The notes under the pieces are model-generated. The model worked only from the letters and a program-made list of their open reading frames with translations. It ran no database searches and was not told where the DNA came from. A DNA stretch of 64,000 bases from assembly GCF_013131805.1 (NCBI RefSeq), contig NZ_JABJRC010000007.1, positions 124,001 through 188,000 of the forward strand, given 5' to 3'. Of the stretch, positions 8,360-15,004 are shown piece after piece. The translations under genes were made by a program, and so were the position numbers. This DNA is from Kribbella sandramycini (lineage in GTDB: Bacteria > Actinomycetota > Actinomycetes > Propionibacteriales > Kribbellaceae). How positions within the stretch are numbered: the stretch's first letter is position 1; each line of letters opens with the position of its first letter.

Positions 8360-9454
8360 TCAGGGGCGTAAAAGTTCCCCGAAGGCCTTGGTGATTTCGT
8401 CGAGGGGCCAGTCGAGGGTGGTGGGGGTGACGACGAGCTCGGTCCAGGACCAGCCGGGGACGGCGGCGGGGTGCCAGGGGCCGCAGATCGACTCGCGGGT
8501 GCGCTCCATCCGGGCGACCGCCGCGGCCTCCATCACCTCGACCCGGCGGGGCGCGTAGAGCTGGAAGGAGTTGGTGTGCGGCGACTCCGGCACGACGCGG
8601 AATCCCTCGCCCTGTAAGGAGACGGCGATCTGGACGGCGCGGTCGTACAGGTCGTCCATCAACGGGAGCACCGTGCGCAGTCCCTCGCGCGCGGCGACGG
8701 CGTACGGTGCGAGGGTGAAGAGGTTGCCGCCGAGGCGGCGCTGCCAGCGCCTCGTCTCGGCGATGACGTCTTCCGGCCCGGCCAGGATCGCACCGGCCAG
8801 CCCGCCGAGCACCTTGTAGAACGACACGTAGACCGAGCTGGCCAGCGCCGAGATCTCCGCCAGGCTGTGCTCCAGGTACGGCGTGCTCTCCCAGAGCCGA
8901 GCGCCGTCGAGATGCAGTGGTACGCCGCGTGCCGCGCAGGCCTCGGCGAACACGACCAGCTCGTCCCAGGTCGGCAGCAGGAAGCCGGGGTCGCGCAGCG
9001 GCAGCTCCAGCGACACTGCCGCCAGCTTGCCCGGAATGGCCTGCAGCTCGTCCGGCCGCGGCTGGCGCGGTTCGGACGTCAGACGCTCGATGCGCAGCTG
9101 GTGGACCTCCTCCAGCGCGTTCAGCTCGTGCACCAGCAGGTGGGACTGGCCGTGTACCGCCACCCGGCTGGTGCCCGCGCGATCGGCGTACACCCGCAGC
9201 ACGCTCTGCTGCGCCATGATGCCCGACGGCATGAAGACTGCGGCCGGTTTGCCGAGCAGCTCGGCCACCTCCTGCTCCAGCGCGGCCACCTCACCGCCGG
9301 TGCCGTAGATGTCGGCATCCGCCTCGGCTGTCACCTCAGCGAGCCGCCGGAGCCGGTCCGCCATCGGCGTCCGGGGGTGGGCGAGCCAGCGGTCGCAGTT
9401 GGCGGCCGCGGCCTTACGGCGGGCCGGAGTGTCAGCAGCGGAAGCAGAAGGCAC
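8360..9454 (-). CDS. Threonine aldolase/beta-eliminating lyase-family PLP enzyme
   Basis: A 364-residue fold-type I PLP enzyme of the low-specificity threonine aldolase family, which cleaves L-threonine or allo-threonine to glycine and acetaldehyde. Visible features are DADIYGTGGEVAALE near the N terminus, the cofactor-binding HLDGARLWE aspartate, and SFYKVLGGLAG with the Schiff-base lysine near residue 214. The first 45 residues are longer than in bacterial LtaE. Substrate is not settled by sequence. It has no obvious operon partner. Confidence 0.75.
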   Translation of the reverse strand: MPSASAADTPARRKAAAANCDRWLAHPRTPMADRLRRLAEVTAEADADIYGTGGEVAALEQEVAELLGKPAAVFMPSGIMAQQSVLRVYADRAGTSRVAVHGQSHLLVHELNALEEVHQLRIERLTSEPRQPRPDELQAIPGKLAAVSLELPLRDPGFLLPTWDELVVFAEACAARGVPLHLDGARLWESTPYLEHSLAEISALASSVYVSFYKVLGGLAGAILAGPEDVIAETRRWQRRLGGNLFTLAPYAVAAREGLRTVLPLMDDLYDRAVQIAVSLQGEGFRVVPESPHTNSFQLYAPRRVEVMEAAAVARMERTRESICGPWHPAAVPGWSWTELVVTPTTLDWPLDEITKAFGELLRP

Positions 9455-9485
9455 GAATCCATCCTCTCCCGGGGGACAACTGGTT

Positions 9486-10184
9486 TCAGATGGTGGTGGT
9501 CACGACGTGCGCACCCTGCACCGTCTTGATCTCCACCGACTTGACCTGGTCCGGCGAAATCAGCACACCGCCACCGAACCGGCTCCCCTCCCGGGCAGCC
9601 TGCTCCGTGACCACCCAGCTGCCGGCCGTCCAGACCTTGCCGGCCTTGTCGGTCACGTACATCTCACACTCGGCGCCGGGCTTCAGCCCGGTGATCCGCA
9701 CCCGTATCCAGGTCCAGTTCTCCCGCGGCTCCACAGTGGTCGCCATCGTCGCCCCGGACGCCGCATCGGTCGCACTCACCTGCACCGATCCCGGCACCGG
9801 CCCGTCAGCCTGCTCGACGGTCTGCCGCCCGATCAGTACGCCGCCGCCCAGCGCACCAGCCACCACAACAACCGCCGCGGCAACCAGCAGCCACCGACCG
9901 CGCTTCTTCGCCACCGGTGCAACCGGCGTAGCGACCGCGGACGGCGCAGCAGCAGCCTCCCGGACCTCACGCACCGTGCGCTGGAGCAACAGGTCCCCGC
10001 CCTCCGGCGGGCCGTCCAGGAACGCCTCCGGCGGGACCTCCCCGAGGAACTCCTTCAGCTCCTCCAGCTCCACCAGCTCGGCGCGGCACTCTGCGCAGTC
10101 CGCCAGGTGGGCCTCCACCTCGCGCGCCTCGTCGGCGTCCAGCGCGCCCAGAGCGTAAGCGCCCAGCTGCGAGTGCTCGCTCAT
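9486..10184 (-). CDS. Zinc-finger anti-sigma factor (RskA/RslA type)
   Basis: A 232-residue single-span anti-sigma factor. The ATG at 10184 overlaps the sigma-factor stop by 4 nt. The cytoplasmic part carries the ZAS motif H26-x3-C30-x2-C33 (HLADCAEC), then helices expected to bind the sigma factor, a hydrophobic span (about 103-125, LLVAAAVVVVAGALGG), and an extracytoplasmic beta-rich domain of the RskA C-terminal type. Inferred role: it holds the adjacent ECF sigma factor until a redox or envelope signal releases it. Confidence 0.85.
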   Translation of the reverse strand: MSEHSQLGAYALGALDADEAREVEAHLADCAECRAELVELEELKEFLGEVPPEAFLDGPPEGGDLLLQRTVREVREAAAAPSAVATPVAPVAKKRGRWLLVAAAVVVVAGALGGGVLIGRQTVEQADGPVPGSVQVSATDAASGATMATTVEPRENWTWIRVRITGLKPGAECEMYVTDKAGKVWTAGSWVVTEQAAREGSRFGGGVLISPDQVKSVEIKTVQGAHVVTTTI

Positions 10185-10777
10185 CTGGCCACCTCCGCCT
10201 CTGATCCGGCCATCACCGCGCGCAATGCTCGGAGGGCGTAGTACGTTCGCGATTTCACGGTACCCGGCGGGACGCCGAGCTCCTGCGCCGCCTCGGCCAC
10301 CGAGCGACCGCGGTAGTACAGCTCGACCAGCACCTCGCGGTGTTCGGGCGACACCTGGTCCAGCGCGCCCAGCACCACCATGGTGTTCACCACGGCGTCG
10401 GAGTGGTCGCCCTCCACCGGAGGGCGGTCCACCACATCGGCTACCTCGGCGGGCCGGGCCGCTCGCGCTCTGGCCCGGTCGGTGACGATGTTGCGCGCCA
10501 CCGTGAGCAGCCAGCCCCGCACCGAGCCCGCACCCTTGTTCAGATCGGCAGCGTGTTTCCACGCCCGCACCAGCGTCTCCTGGACGACGTCCTCCGCCGC
10601 GGCCCGATCCCCGGTCAGCCGGGTCGCGTACGCCAGCAGGCTGCGCCCATGTTCGGCGTACAGAGAACGGACGAACGTCTCCCCCGCGTCCGCACCCTGG
10701 TAGTCACCCACCGACGGAACGATACCGGTTACGGCGGGCGCCCACCCGGGGAAGTACTCAGTAGCCGTAGTTGCCAT
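10181..10777 (-). CDS. ECF-family RNA polymerase sigma factor (SigK/SigL-like)
   Basis: A 198-residue ECF sigma factor: region 2 spans about 40-105 (LYAEHGRSLLAYATRL, DVVQETLVRAWKHA), region 4 about 130-190 (LDQVSPEHREVLVELYY, AAQELGVPPGTVKSRTYYALRALR). The ATG at 10777 overlaps the 3' end of the lipoprotein gene by 20 nt and lacks a clear Shine-Dalgarno; a downstream GTG (S-V-G-D) is a possible alternative. It overlaps the anti-sigma gene by 4 nt. Partner genes suggest an oxidative or envelope stress regulon, but that is inference. Confidence 0.88.
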   Translation of the reverse strand: MATTATEYFPGWAPAVTGIVPSVGDYQGADAGETFVRSLYAEHGRSLLAYATRLTGDRAAAEDVVQETLVRAWKHAADLNKGAGSVRGWLLTVARNIVTDRARARAARPAEVADVVDRPPVEGDHSDAVVNTMVVLGALDQVSPEHREVLVELYYRGRSVAEAAQELGVPPGTVKSRTYYALRALRAVMAGSEAEVAR

Positions 10778-11234
10778 CGCCGGACGGTTGGGTCGTGATC
10801 TTCTTGCCGTCCGCGCCGACGGCCCACCACACTCCCCCGACCGCCTGCCCCTTGGTCTCACCGGCCTTGGTGTCACCGGCGAACAGGTACACCGGCAGCC
10901 CGCCGACCGCCAGTTGCTTGCCGCCGTCGGTGCGGGTGATCGTCGTGACCTCCACGCCGTCCAGCTGCGGAGTGCCCTCGCCGGGCGCGACCGCCGGCCA
11001 CTTCGCCAGACAGTCCGCCTCGCAGTTCGACTTACCGGCGGTGTCCTTGTCGAAGACGTACACGGTCCGGCCGTTGCCGTCGACAAGGATCTTGCCCAGG
11101 CCGCTGTCCGCGGTCTTCAACTGCGCAACGGCTTCCGGCGCCGCACTACCCGCAGCACCGTCGTCGTCACCACAAGCAGTCAATGCGCCGAGCCCCAGCA
11201 CGACCACTCCCACCACACCGGCCACACGCCTCAT
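10758..11234 (-). CDS. Secreted lipoprotein with YVFDKD-type repeats (PF03640-like)
   Basis: The ATG at 11234, with GAGGAGG five bases upstream, gives a 158-residue lipoprotein: signal peptide to lipobox LTAC (Cys about 21), then a Gly/Ala linker and two copies of the secreted-repeat fold, one around TVYVFDKDTAGKSNCEADC and CLAKWPAV, one around YLFAGDTKAGETKG. These proteins of unknown function often neighbour ECF sigma genes; the Cys pair in the first repeat could be redox active (inference). It is the first gene of the lipoprotein/sigma/anti-sigma unit. Confidence 0.8.
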   Translation of the reverse strand: MRRVAGVVGVVVLGLGALTACGDDDGAAGSAAPEAVAQLKTADSGLGKILVDGNGRTVYVFDKDTAGKSNCEADCLAKWPAVAPGEGTPQLDGVEVTTITRTDGGKQLAVGGLPVYLFAGDTKAGETKGQAVGGVWWAVGADGKKITTQPSGDGNYGY

Positions 11235-11313
11235 CAGGTCCTCCTCGGTATCTCCTTGAACACCTGGCATACGTGCCGCCGCGGCAACCGGTTCAACGGC
11301 TATCGTCGGCAAC

Positions 11314-11637
11314 ATGAGCCAAGAGATCCCGGCCGCGGTCCAGCGTGCGCTCACCGCGATCGACGAACAGGACAACGACGCGTTCGTGGCGGCCTTCGCC
11401 GACCACGGCTACGTCGACGACTGGGGCCGCCAGTTCCGCGGCCACGACCAGATCCGCTCCTGGAGCAGCAACGAGCTGATCGGCAAACGAGCCACCTTCA
11501 CCGACACCCGGATCGCCACTCCGGGCAACCCGATCACCCTGCTCACCCAGGTCGGCGGCGACGGTTTCAACGGCCCGTCCCACTTCACCTTCGACGTACA
11601 GGGCGATCAGCTCGCCTCGATGACGATCACGGCCTGA
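11314..11637 (+). CDS. SnoaL/NTF2-like small protein
   Basis: A 107-residue alpha+beta protein with the SnoaL-like pattern: an N-terminal helix (VQRALTAIDEQDNDAFVAAFADHGYVDDWG) followed by strands ending in FTFDVQGDQLASMTITA. Such proteins act as small isomerases, hydrolases or ligand binders; no catalytic set is recognisable here. Its 3' end overlaps the convergent dehydrogenase gene by 11 nt. Function not assigned. Confidence 0.65.
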   Translation: MSQEIPAAVQRALTAIDEQDNDAFVAAFADHGYVDDWGRQFRGHDQIRSWSSNELIGKRATFTDTRIATPGNPITLLTQVGGDGFNGPSHFTFDVQGDQLASMTITA

Positions 11638-12586
11638 GCAGCACTTTCCCGCCGCGCCCCGGCCGGGCGGCGTGCTCGATCGCCTGCGCGACATCCGCAA
11701 GCGCGTAGGTCGCCTCGACGCGCGCCCGCAGGACGCCGTCGATCGTCAGCCGGGCGAGGTCGCCGTACGTCTGCTCGATCTCGGCCGCCGACGCCGTCCG
11801 CAGCCAGTTCGGGATCCACACCCCGTGGACCCGCAGCTCGGTGAAGACGAGGTCGCCCAACCCCACCGCAGGCGCCGCGCCGGTGACCGACGAATAGACC
11901 ACCACCGGCGCGCCGAACGCGGCCGCCTGCGCCAGCGCACCGACACTCGCGTCGCCTGCGCCGTCGAGGATCAGCGCGAAACGGTCGTCGCCCAACTCGG
12001 CTTTGATCCGGTCGGCGAGATCGTCCCCGTCGACCAGGACCACATCAGCCGCCAGACCATCGGCCGCGTCGGGTCGGCGGACGACGCTCAACACCCGCGC
12101 GCCGGCGCGCTGAGCCAGCGCCGTCGCGTACTGCGCCACGGCCGAGTTACCGAGGTTGAGCCCGACCCAGTCCCCCGGCTGCAGTCCCGTGAAGCGCGTC
12201 AGCGCCAGGTAGGCGGTCAGCGGGTTGGTGCTGAGCATGGCCATCTGTTCGACGTCACCGCCCTCCGGGATCGGTACGACGTTGGCCGCCTTCACCACCA
12301 CCTTGTCGGCCCAGGTGCCCTGCTCGTAGTTCGGGAGGATCAGCACCCGGCGACCGATCAACTTGGAAGCACCGGCGACGACCCGCCCGACGCCCTCGGT
12401 CCCGAGGTCGTACGGCGTCCGCACCGGGTAGTTGTAGTTGCCGGAAGCAAGCATCTGGTCGACCGGGTTGACGGTGGCCGCCTCGATCGCGACGACGACG
12501 TCGTCCGGACCGGCGATCAGTTCGGCCGTGTCCTGCAGTTCCGCGTTCGCGGCGAGGTCGCCGAGCTCTTTCAGGACCACCTTCAT
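11627..12586 (-). CDS. MDR-superfamily NAD(P)H oxidoreductase (quinone/enoyl reductase type)
   Basis: A 319-residue zinc-independent medium-chain dehydrogenase. An N-terminal GroES-like domain (NPVDQMLASGNYNY, DLGTEGVGRVV) precedes a Rossmann domain (VGLNLGNSAVAQYATALAQRAGARVLSVVRR). The order and NYxxP-like segment resemble trans-2-enoyl-CoA reductases and quinone reductases; no zinc ligands are present. It overlaps the upstream alcohol dehydrogenase by 4 nt, so the two are co-translated and probably controlled by the neighbouring TetR. Confidence 0.8.
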   Translation of the reverse strand: MKVVLKELGDLAANAELQDTAELIAGPDDVVVAIEAATVNPVDQMLASGNYNYPVRTPYDLGTEGVGRVVAGASKLIGRRVLILPNYEQGTWADKVVVKAANVVPIPEGGDVEQMAMLSTNPLTAYLALTRFTGLQPGDWVGLNLGNSAVAQYATALAQRAGARVLSVVRRPDAADGLAADVVLVDGDDLADRIKAELGDDRFALILDGAGDASVGALAQAAAFGAPVVVYSSVTGAAPAVGLGDLVFTELRVHGVWIPNWLRTASAAEIEQTYGDLARLTIDGVLRARVEATYALADVAQAIEHAARPGRGGKVLLRP

Positions 12587-13608
12587 CGGGTCGCTCCGGT
12601 CGTCAGCACCATCCGGAAGCGGGCCGCGCCGGACATCATCCGGGCGTAGGCAGCGGGCGCCTGGTCGAGGGGGACGCGTTCGACCAGCGGGCGGACGTTG
12701 TTGGCGAGGGCGAAGGCGAGATTGGCCTCGTTCTCGCTGGGAGTGCCGGTGAGTGAGCCCTCGATCGAGCGGCCGCCGAAGATCAGTGCGCTGGTGGTGA
12801 CCTCGATCGGATCCGCGGCGGCGCCGACGACGATCAGCTTGCCGCGGAGGCCGAGGCCCTCGACGAGCGGCGACATCGATGCGCCACTGGCCGCCGTCGC
12901 GATGATCACCTGAGCGCCGCCGAGCTGCTGGAGCGCCTGGCCGGGGTGCACCGCGGAGCTGTCGATGTAGTCGGTCGCACCGAGTTCGAGCGCCAGTTGC
13001 CGCTTGTCCTCACCCCGGGCGATCGCAGCGACTCGGAGTCCGAGTTTGGCGGCGTACTGGATCGCGAGGTGGCCTAGCCCGCCGATGCCCTGGACGGCGA
13101 CCATCGCACCCGGCTCAGGGGTGCCTTTGCGTAGACCGTTGAAGACGGTGATGCCGGCGCAGAGCAGTGGCGCCGCCTCGGCCGCGTCCCACTCCTCCGG
13201 TACGGCGACCAGTCCACTGGCCGGCACGGTCAGGTACTCGGCGTACCCGCCGTCGATCGTGTCACCGGTGACCGGCTGGTTCGAGCAGTAGACGAAATCC
13301 CCGCGGCGGCAGTTCGCGCAGACACCGCAGTGGCCGGCCAGGAAGCCGACGCCGACCCGTTGACCGACGCTCCGCTCCCCCACCCCGGCGCCGACGGCGT
13401 CGATCCATCCGACCACTTCGTGGCCCGGGACGATCGGCGTACCGGCCGGACGGGTGCCGTTCAGGTTGTGCACCCCCAGGACGTCGCTGTGGCAGACACC
13501 GCAGGCCTCAACCCGGATCCGCACCCGGCCGGCGCCGGGCTCGGTGAGCTCACGACTGACCGCGGCGAAGGCGCCGTCCAGGGCCTCGATCGCGTGGTAC
13601 GTAGTCAT
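12583..13608 (-). CDS. Zinc-dependent alcohol dehydrogenase
   Basis: A 341-residue zinc MDR enzyme. Catalytic zinc ligands are C36 in ACGVCHSD and the His/Glu of PGHEVVG; a structural zinc lobe has four cysteines in HCGVCANCRRGDFVYC; the NAD(P) site is GIGGLGHLAIQYA. It resembles broad-specificity bacterial AdhA/AdhP-type enzymes. An inverted repeat in the 70-nt upstream region probably binds the adjacent TetR. The downstream MDR gene overlaps by 4 nt. Confidence 0.88.
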   Translation of the reverse strand: MTTYHAIEALDGAFAAVSRELTEPGAGRVRIRVEACGVCHSDVLGVHNLNGTRPAGTPIVPGHEVVGWIDAVGAGVGERSVGQRVGVGFLAGHCGVCANCRRGDFVYCSNQPVTGDTIDGGYAEYLTVPASGLVAVPEEWDAAEAAPLLCAGITVFNGLRKGTPEPGAMVAVQGIGGLGHLAIQYAAKLGLRVAAIARGEDKRQLALELGATDYIDSSAVHPGQALQQLGGAQVIIATAASGASMSPLVEGLGLRGKLIVVGAAADPIEVTTSALIFGGRSIEGSLTGTPSENEANLAFALANNVRPLVERVPLDQAPAAYARMMSGAARFRMVLTTGATR

Positions 13609-13620
13609 ATCTTCTCCTCA

Positions 13621-13634
13621 AGACGGTCGGTCAT
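13621..13634. promoter_or_regulatory. Candidate TetR operator upstream of the alcohol dehydrogenase
   Basis: AGACGGTCGGTCAT here resembles, in inverted orientation, ATGACCGGTCGTCT in front of the tetR gene (14259-14272). The site also lies in a perfect GTCGGTC-N5-GACCGAC repeat (13626-13644), 13 nt from the adh start. Confidence 0.5.
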
Positions 13635-13649
13635 CTTGACCGACGCACA

Positions 13650-13677
13650 GAAAAGCCGCCCCGGTTCCGAGGCGGCT
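13650..13677 (-). terminator. Intrinsic terminator after the tetR gene
   Basis: On the minus strand a perfect 7-bp stem AGCCGCC/GGCGGCT (13654-13660 with 13671-13677) is followed by TTTTCTGT. It begins 6 nt after the tetR stop and separates tetR from the adh operon on the same strand. Confidence 0.7.
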
Positions 13678-13682
13678 GTGAC

Positions 13683-14249
13683 TCAGGTCAGCAGAGCACC
13701 GAAGGTGAGGTCGAAGAAGATCTCGAACGCCTCACCGGACTTGTCCGCCCGGGCCCGCAGAATGGCGCCCTCCCAGGCGCTGGTCAGGTAGCGGGCGGTT
13801 CGCTCCGGATCGAGCTCGGCGCGGAACTCCCCCGCCTGCTGCCCGGCCGCGATCGCCTCGGCGAGCACACCCGACCACTCCTCCAGCCCGCCCTTGACCC
13901 GCAACCGCAGCGGCTCGCTGTGATCGACCACCTCGGCCGCGAAGTTCCCGTACATGCACCCCTTGGTGTACTCCGACAACTCTGCGCCCAAGGCCTCGAA
14001 ATGCCGCCGGATCCGCTCCGCCGGCGTCCGCGACTCGTCCCGCAACAACGGAATCGGCCGCGTCTCCCCGTAACGCTCCAAGGCGACCGCCGCCAGCGCT
14101 TCCTTACTCTCGAAGTGGTTGTAGAACGACCCCTTCGGCACCCCCGCCCGATCGGTGATGTCCTTCACCGCCGCCGCATTGAACCCCCGCTCCAGGAACA
14201 ACTCCACCCCGGACCCGAGAATCTCCTCCCGCATACTCTGCCTGGCCAC
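13683..14249 (-). CDS. TetR/AcrR-family regulator
   Basis: A 188-residue regulator with an N-terminal HTH (about 8-50: EILGSGVELFLERGFNAAAVKDITDRAGVPKGSFYNHFESKEAL) and a TetR_C-type ligand domain like NemR/AcuR-group repressors of dehydrogenase genes. A cysteine in YTKGCMYGN is positioned like the sensor cysteine of electrophile-responsive relatives, which is inference. It sits upstream of the adh-MDR pair on the same strand but is separated by a terminator; similar operator-like sequences precede both units. Confidence 0.87.
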   Translation of the reverse strand: MARQSMREEILGSGVELFLERGFNAAAVKDITDRAGVPKGSFYNHFESKEALAAVALERYGETRPIPLLRDESRTPAERIRRHFEALGAELSEYTKGCMYGNFAAEVVDHSEPLRLRVKGGLEEWSGVLAEAIAAGQQAGEFRAELDPERTARYLTSAWEGAILRARADKSGEAFEIFFDLTFGALLT

Positions 14250-14258
14250 ACCCCCAAT

Positions 14259-14272
14259 ATGACCGGTCGTCT
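14259..14272. promoter_or_regulatory. Candidate TetR autoregulatory operator
   Basis: ATGACCGGTCGTCT contains palindromic GACCGGTC, lies 10 nt upstream of the tetR start and matches the site in front of adh in inverted orientation. Confidence 0.45.
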
Positions 14273-14289
14273 CAAGATCCGCAAGTCGC

Positions 14290-14694
14290 TCAGACCGGGA
14301 CGGCGGTCAGGAGCCCCTCGAGCCCGCGAAAGTCCGCCGGATTGCGGGTGTAGAGCGGAAGATCCCGGCTCGACGCGATCGCGGCGATCATCAGGTCCAT
14401 CCGCCGCGGCCGCGGGTCGCGCCCCGCCGCGATCACCAGCGCGACCAGGCTCCCGTACCGCACGGCGGCGTCCGCATCGAACGGCAACGGATCGAACTCC
14501 GCCATCGCCGCTCCCAACACCTCACCCCGAGCGGCCCGGCTGAACGGGTCTTTCGCCATCACCACGCCCTGTTGCAGCTCGGCCATCGTGACCGCGGTGA
14601 GCTCGGGATACTCCGGCAGGTCGTCGGCCTCCAGGACCGGGAGGTCGATATAGGTGCAGGTGTCGAGAACACCGGCAGCCGACCGCCCGGTCAC
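14290..14694 (-). CDS. vapC: PIN-domain ribonuclease toxin (VapC-like)
   Basis: A 134-residue PIN-domain protein starting at GTG 14694, which overlaps the antitoxin stop by 4 nt (GTGA). The acidic residues of the family are visible: D11 in VLDTCTYID, E in VTMAELQQG (about 42), D in RRMDLMIAAIA (about 100) and a late D in YTRNPADF. VapC toxins cleave specific tRNA or rRNA loops. Coupling to a small upstream antitoxin gene supports the call. Confidence 0.85.
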   Translation of the reverse strand: MTGRSAAGVLDTCTYIDLPVLEADDLPEYPELTAVTMAELQQGVVMAKDPFSRAARGEVLGAAMAEFDPLPFDADAAVRYGSLVALVIAAGRDPRPRRMDLMIAAIASSRDLPLYTRNPADFRGLEGLLTAVPV

Positions 14695-14966
14695 GCGCGC
14701 TCCCACGGATCGTCGTCGTCGCCGAGTCGATCCTCGGAGCCGAAGAACTCGTCCGCCTCTTTCCGCATCGCGGCGGCATCCACCCGCGGCAGGCGCCGAT
14801 GCCTTGCGATCAGCTCCTCGGACGTCGGTCGGCGGCGCTTGGCGAGCGGACGCAGCTCGGCGACTTCGGTGCCGTTGCGCGTGATGTGGTAGGTCTCGCC
14901 GGCCTCGACGGCGTCCATCACCGCCGCGGACTGATTGCGGAACTCCCGCTGGCTGATGATCTTCAT
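14691..14966 (-). CDS. vapB: VapB/Phd-YefM-type antitoxin
   Basis: A 91-residue antitoxin. The N-terminal half (MKIISQREFRNQSAAVMDAVEAGETYHITRNG) is the Phd/YefM-like DNA-binding fold; the acidic, disordered C terminus (EADEFFGSEDRLGDDDDPWE) is typical of the toxin-neutralising tail. It precedes and overlaps the PIN toxin gene, as in autoregulated vapBC operons. The pair lies between the tetR gene and smc. Confidence 0.82.
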   Translation of the reverse strand: MKIISQREFRNQSAAVMDAVEAGETYHITRNGTEVAELRPLAKRRRPTSEELIARHRRLPRVDAAAMRKEADEFFGSEDRLGDDDDPWERA

Positions 14967-15004
14967 ACAACCAGCGTAGCCCCACGAGACACACTGCGCT
15001 ACGG

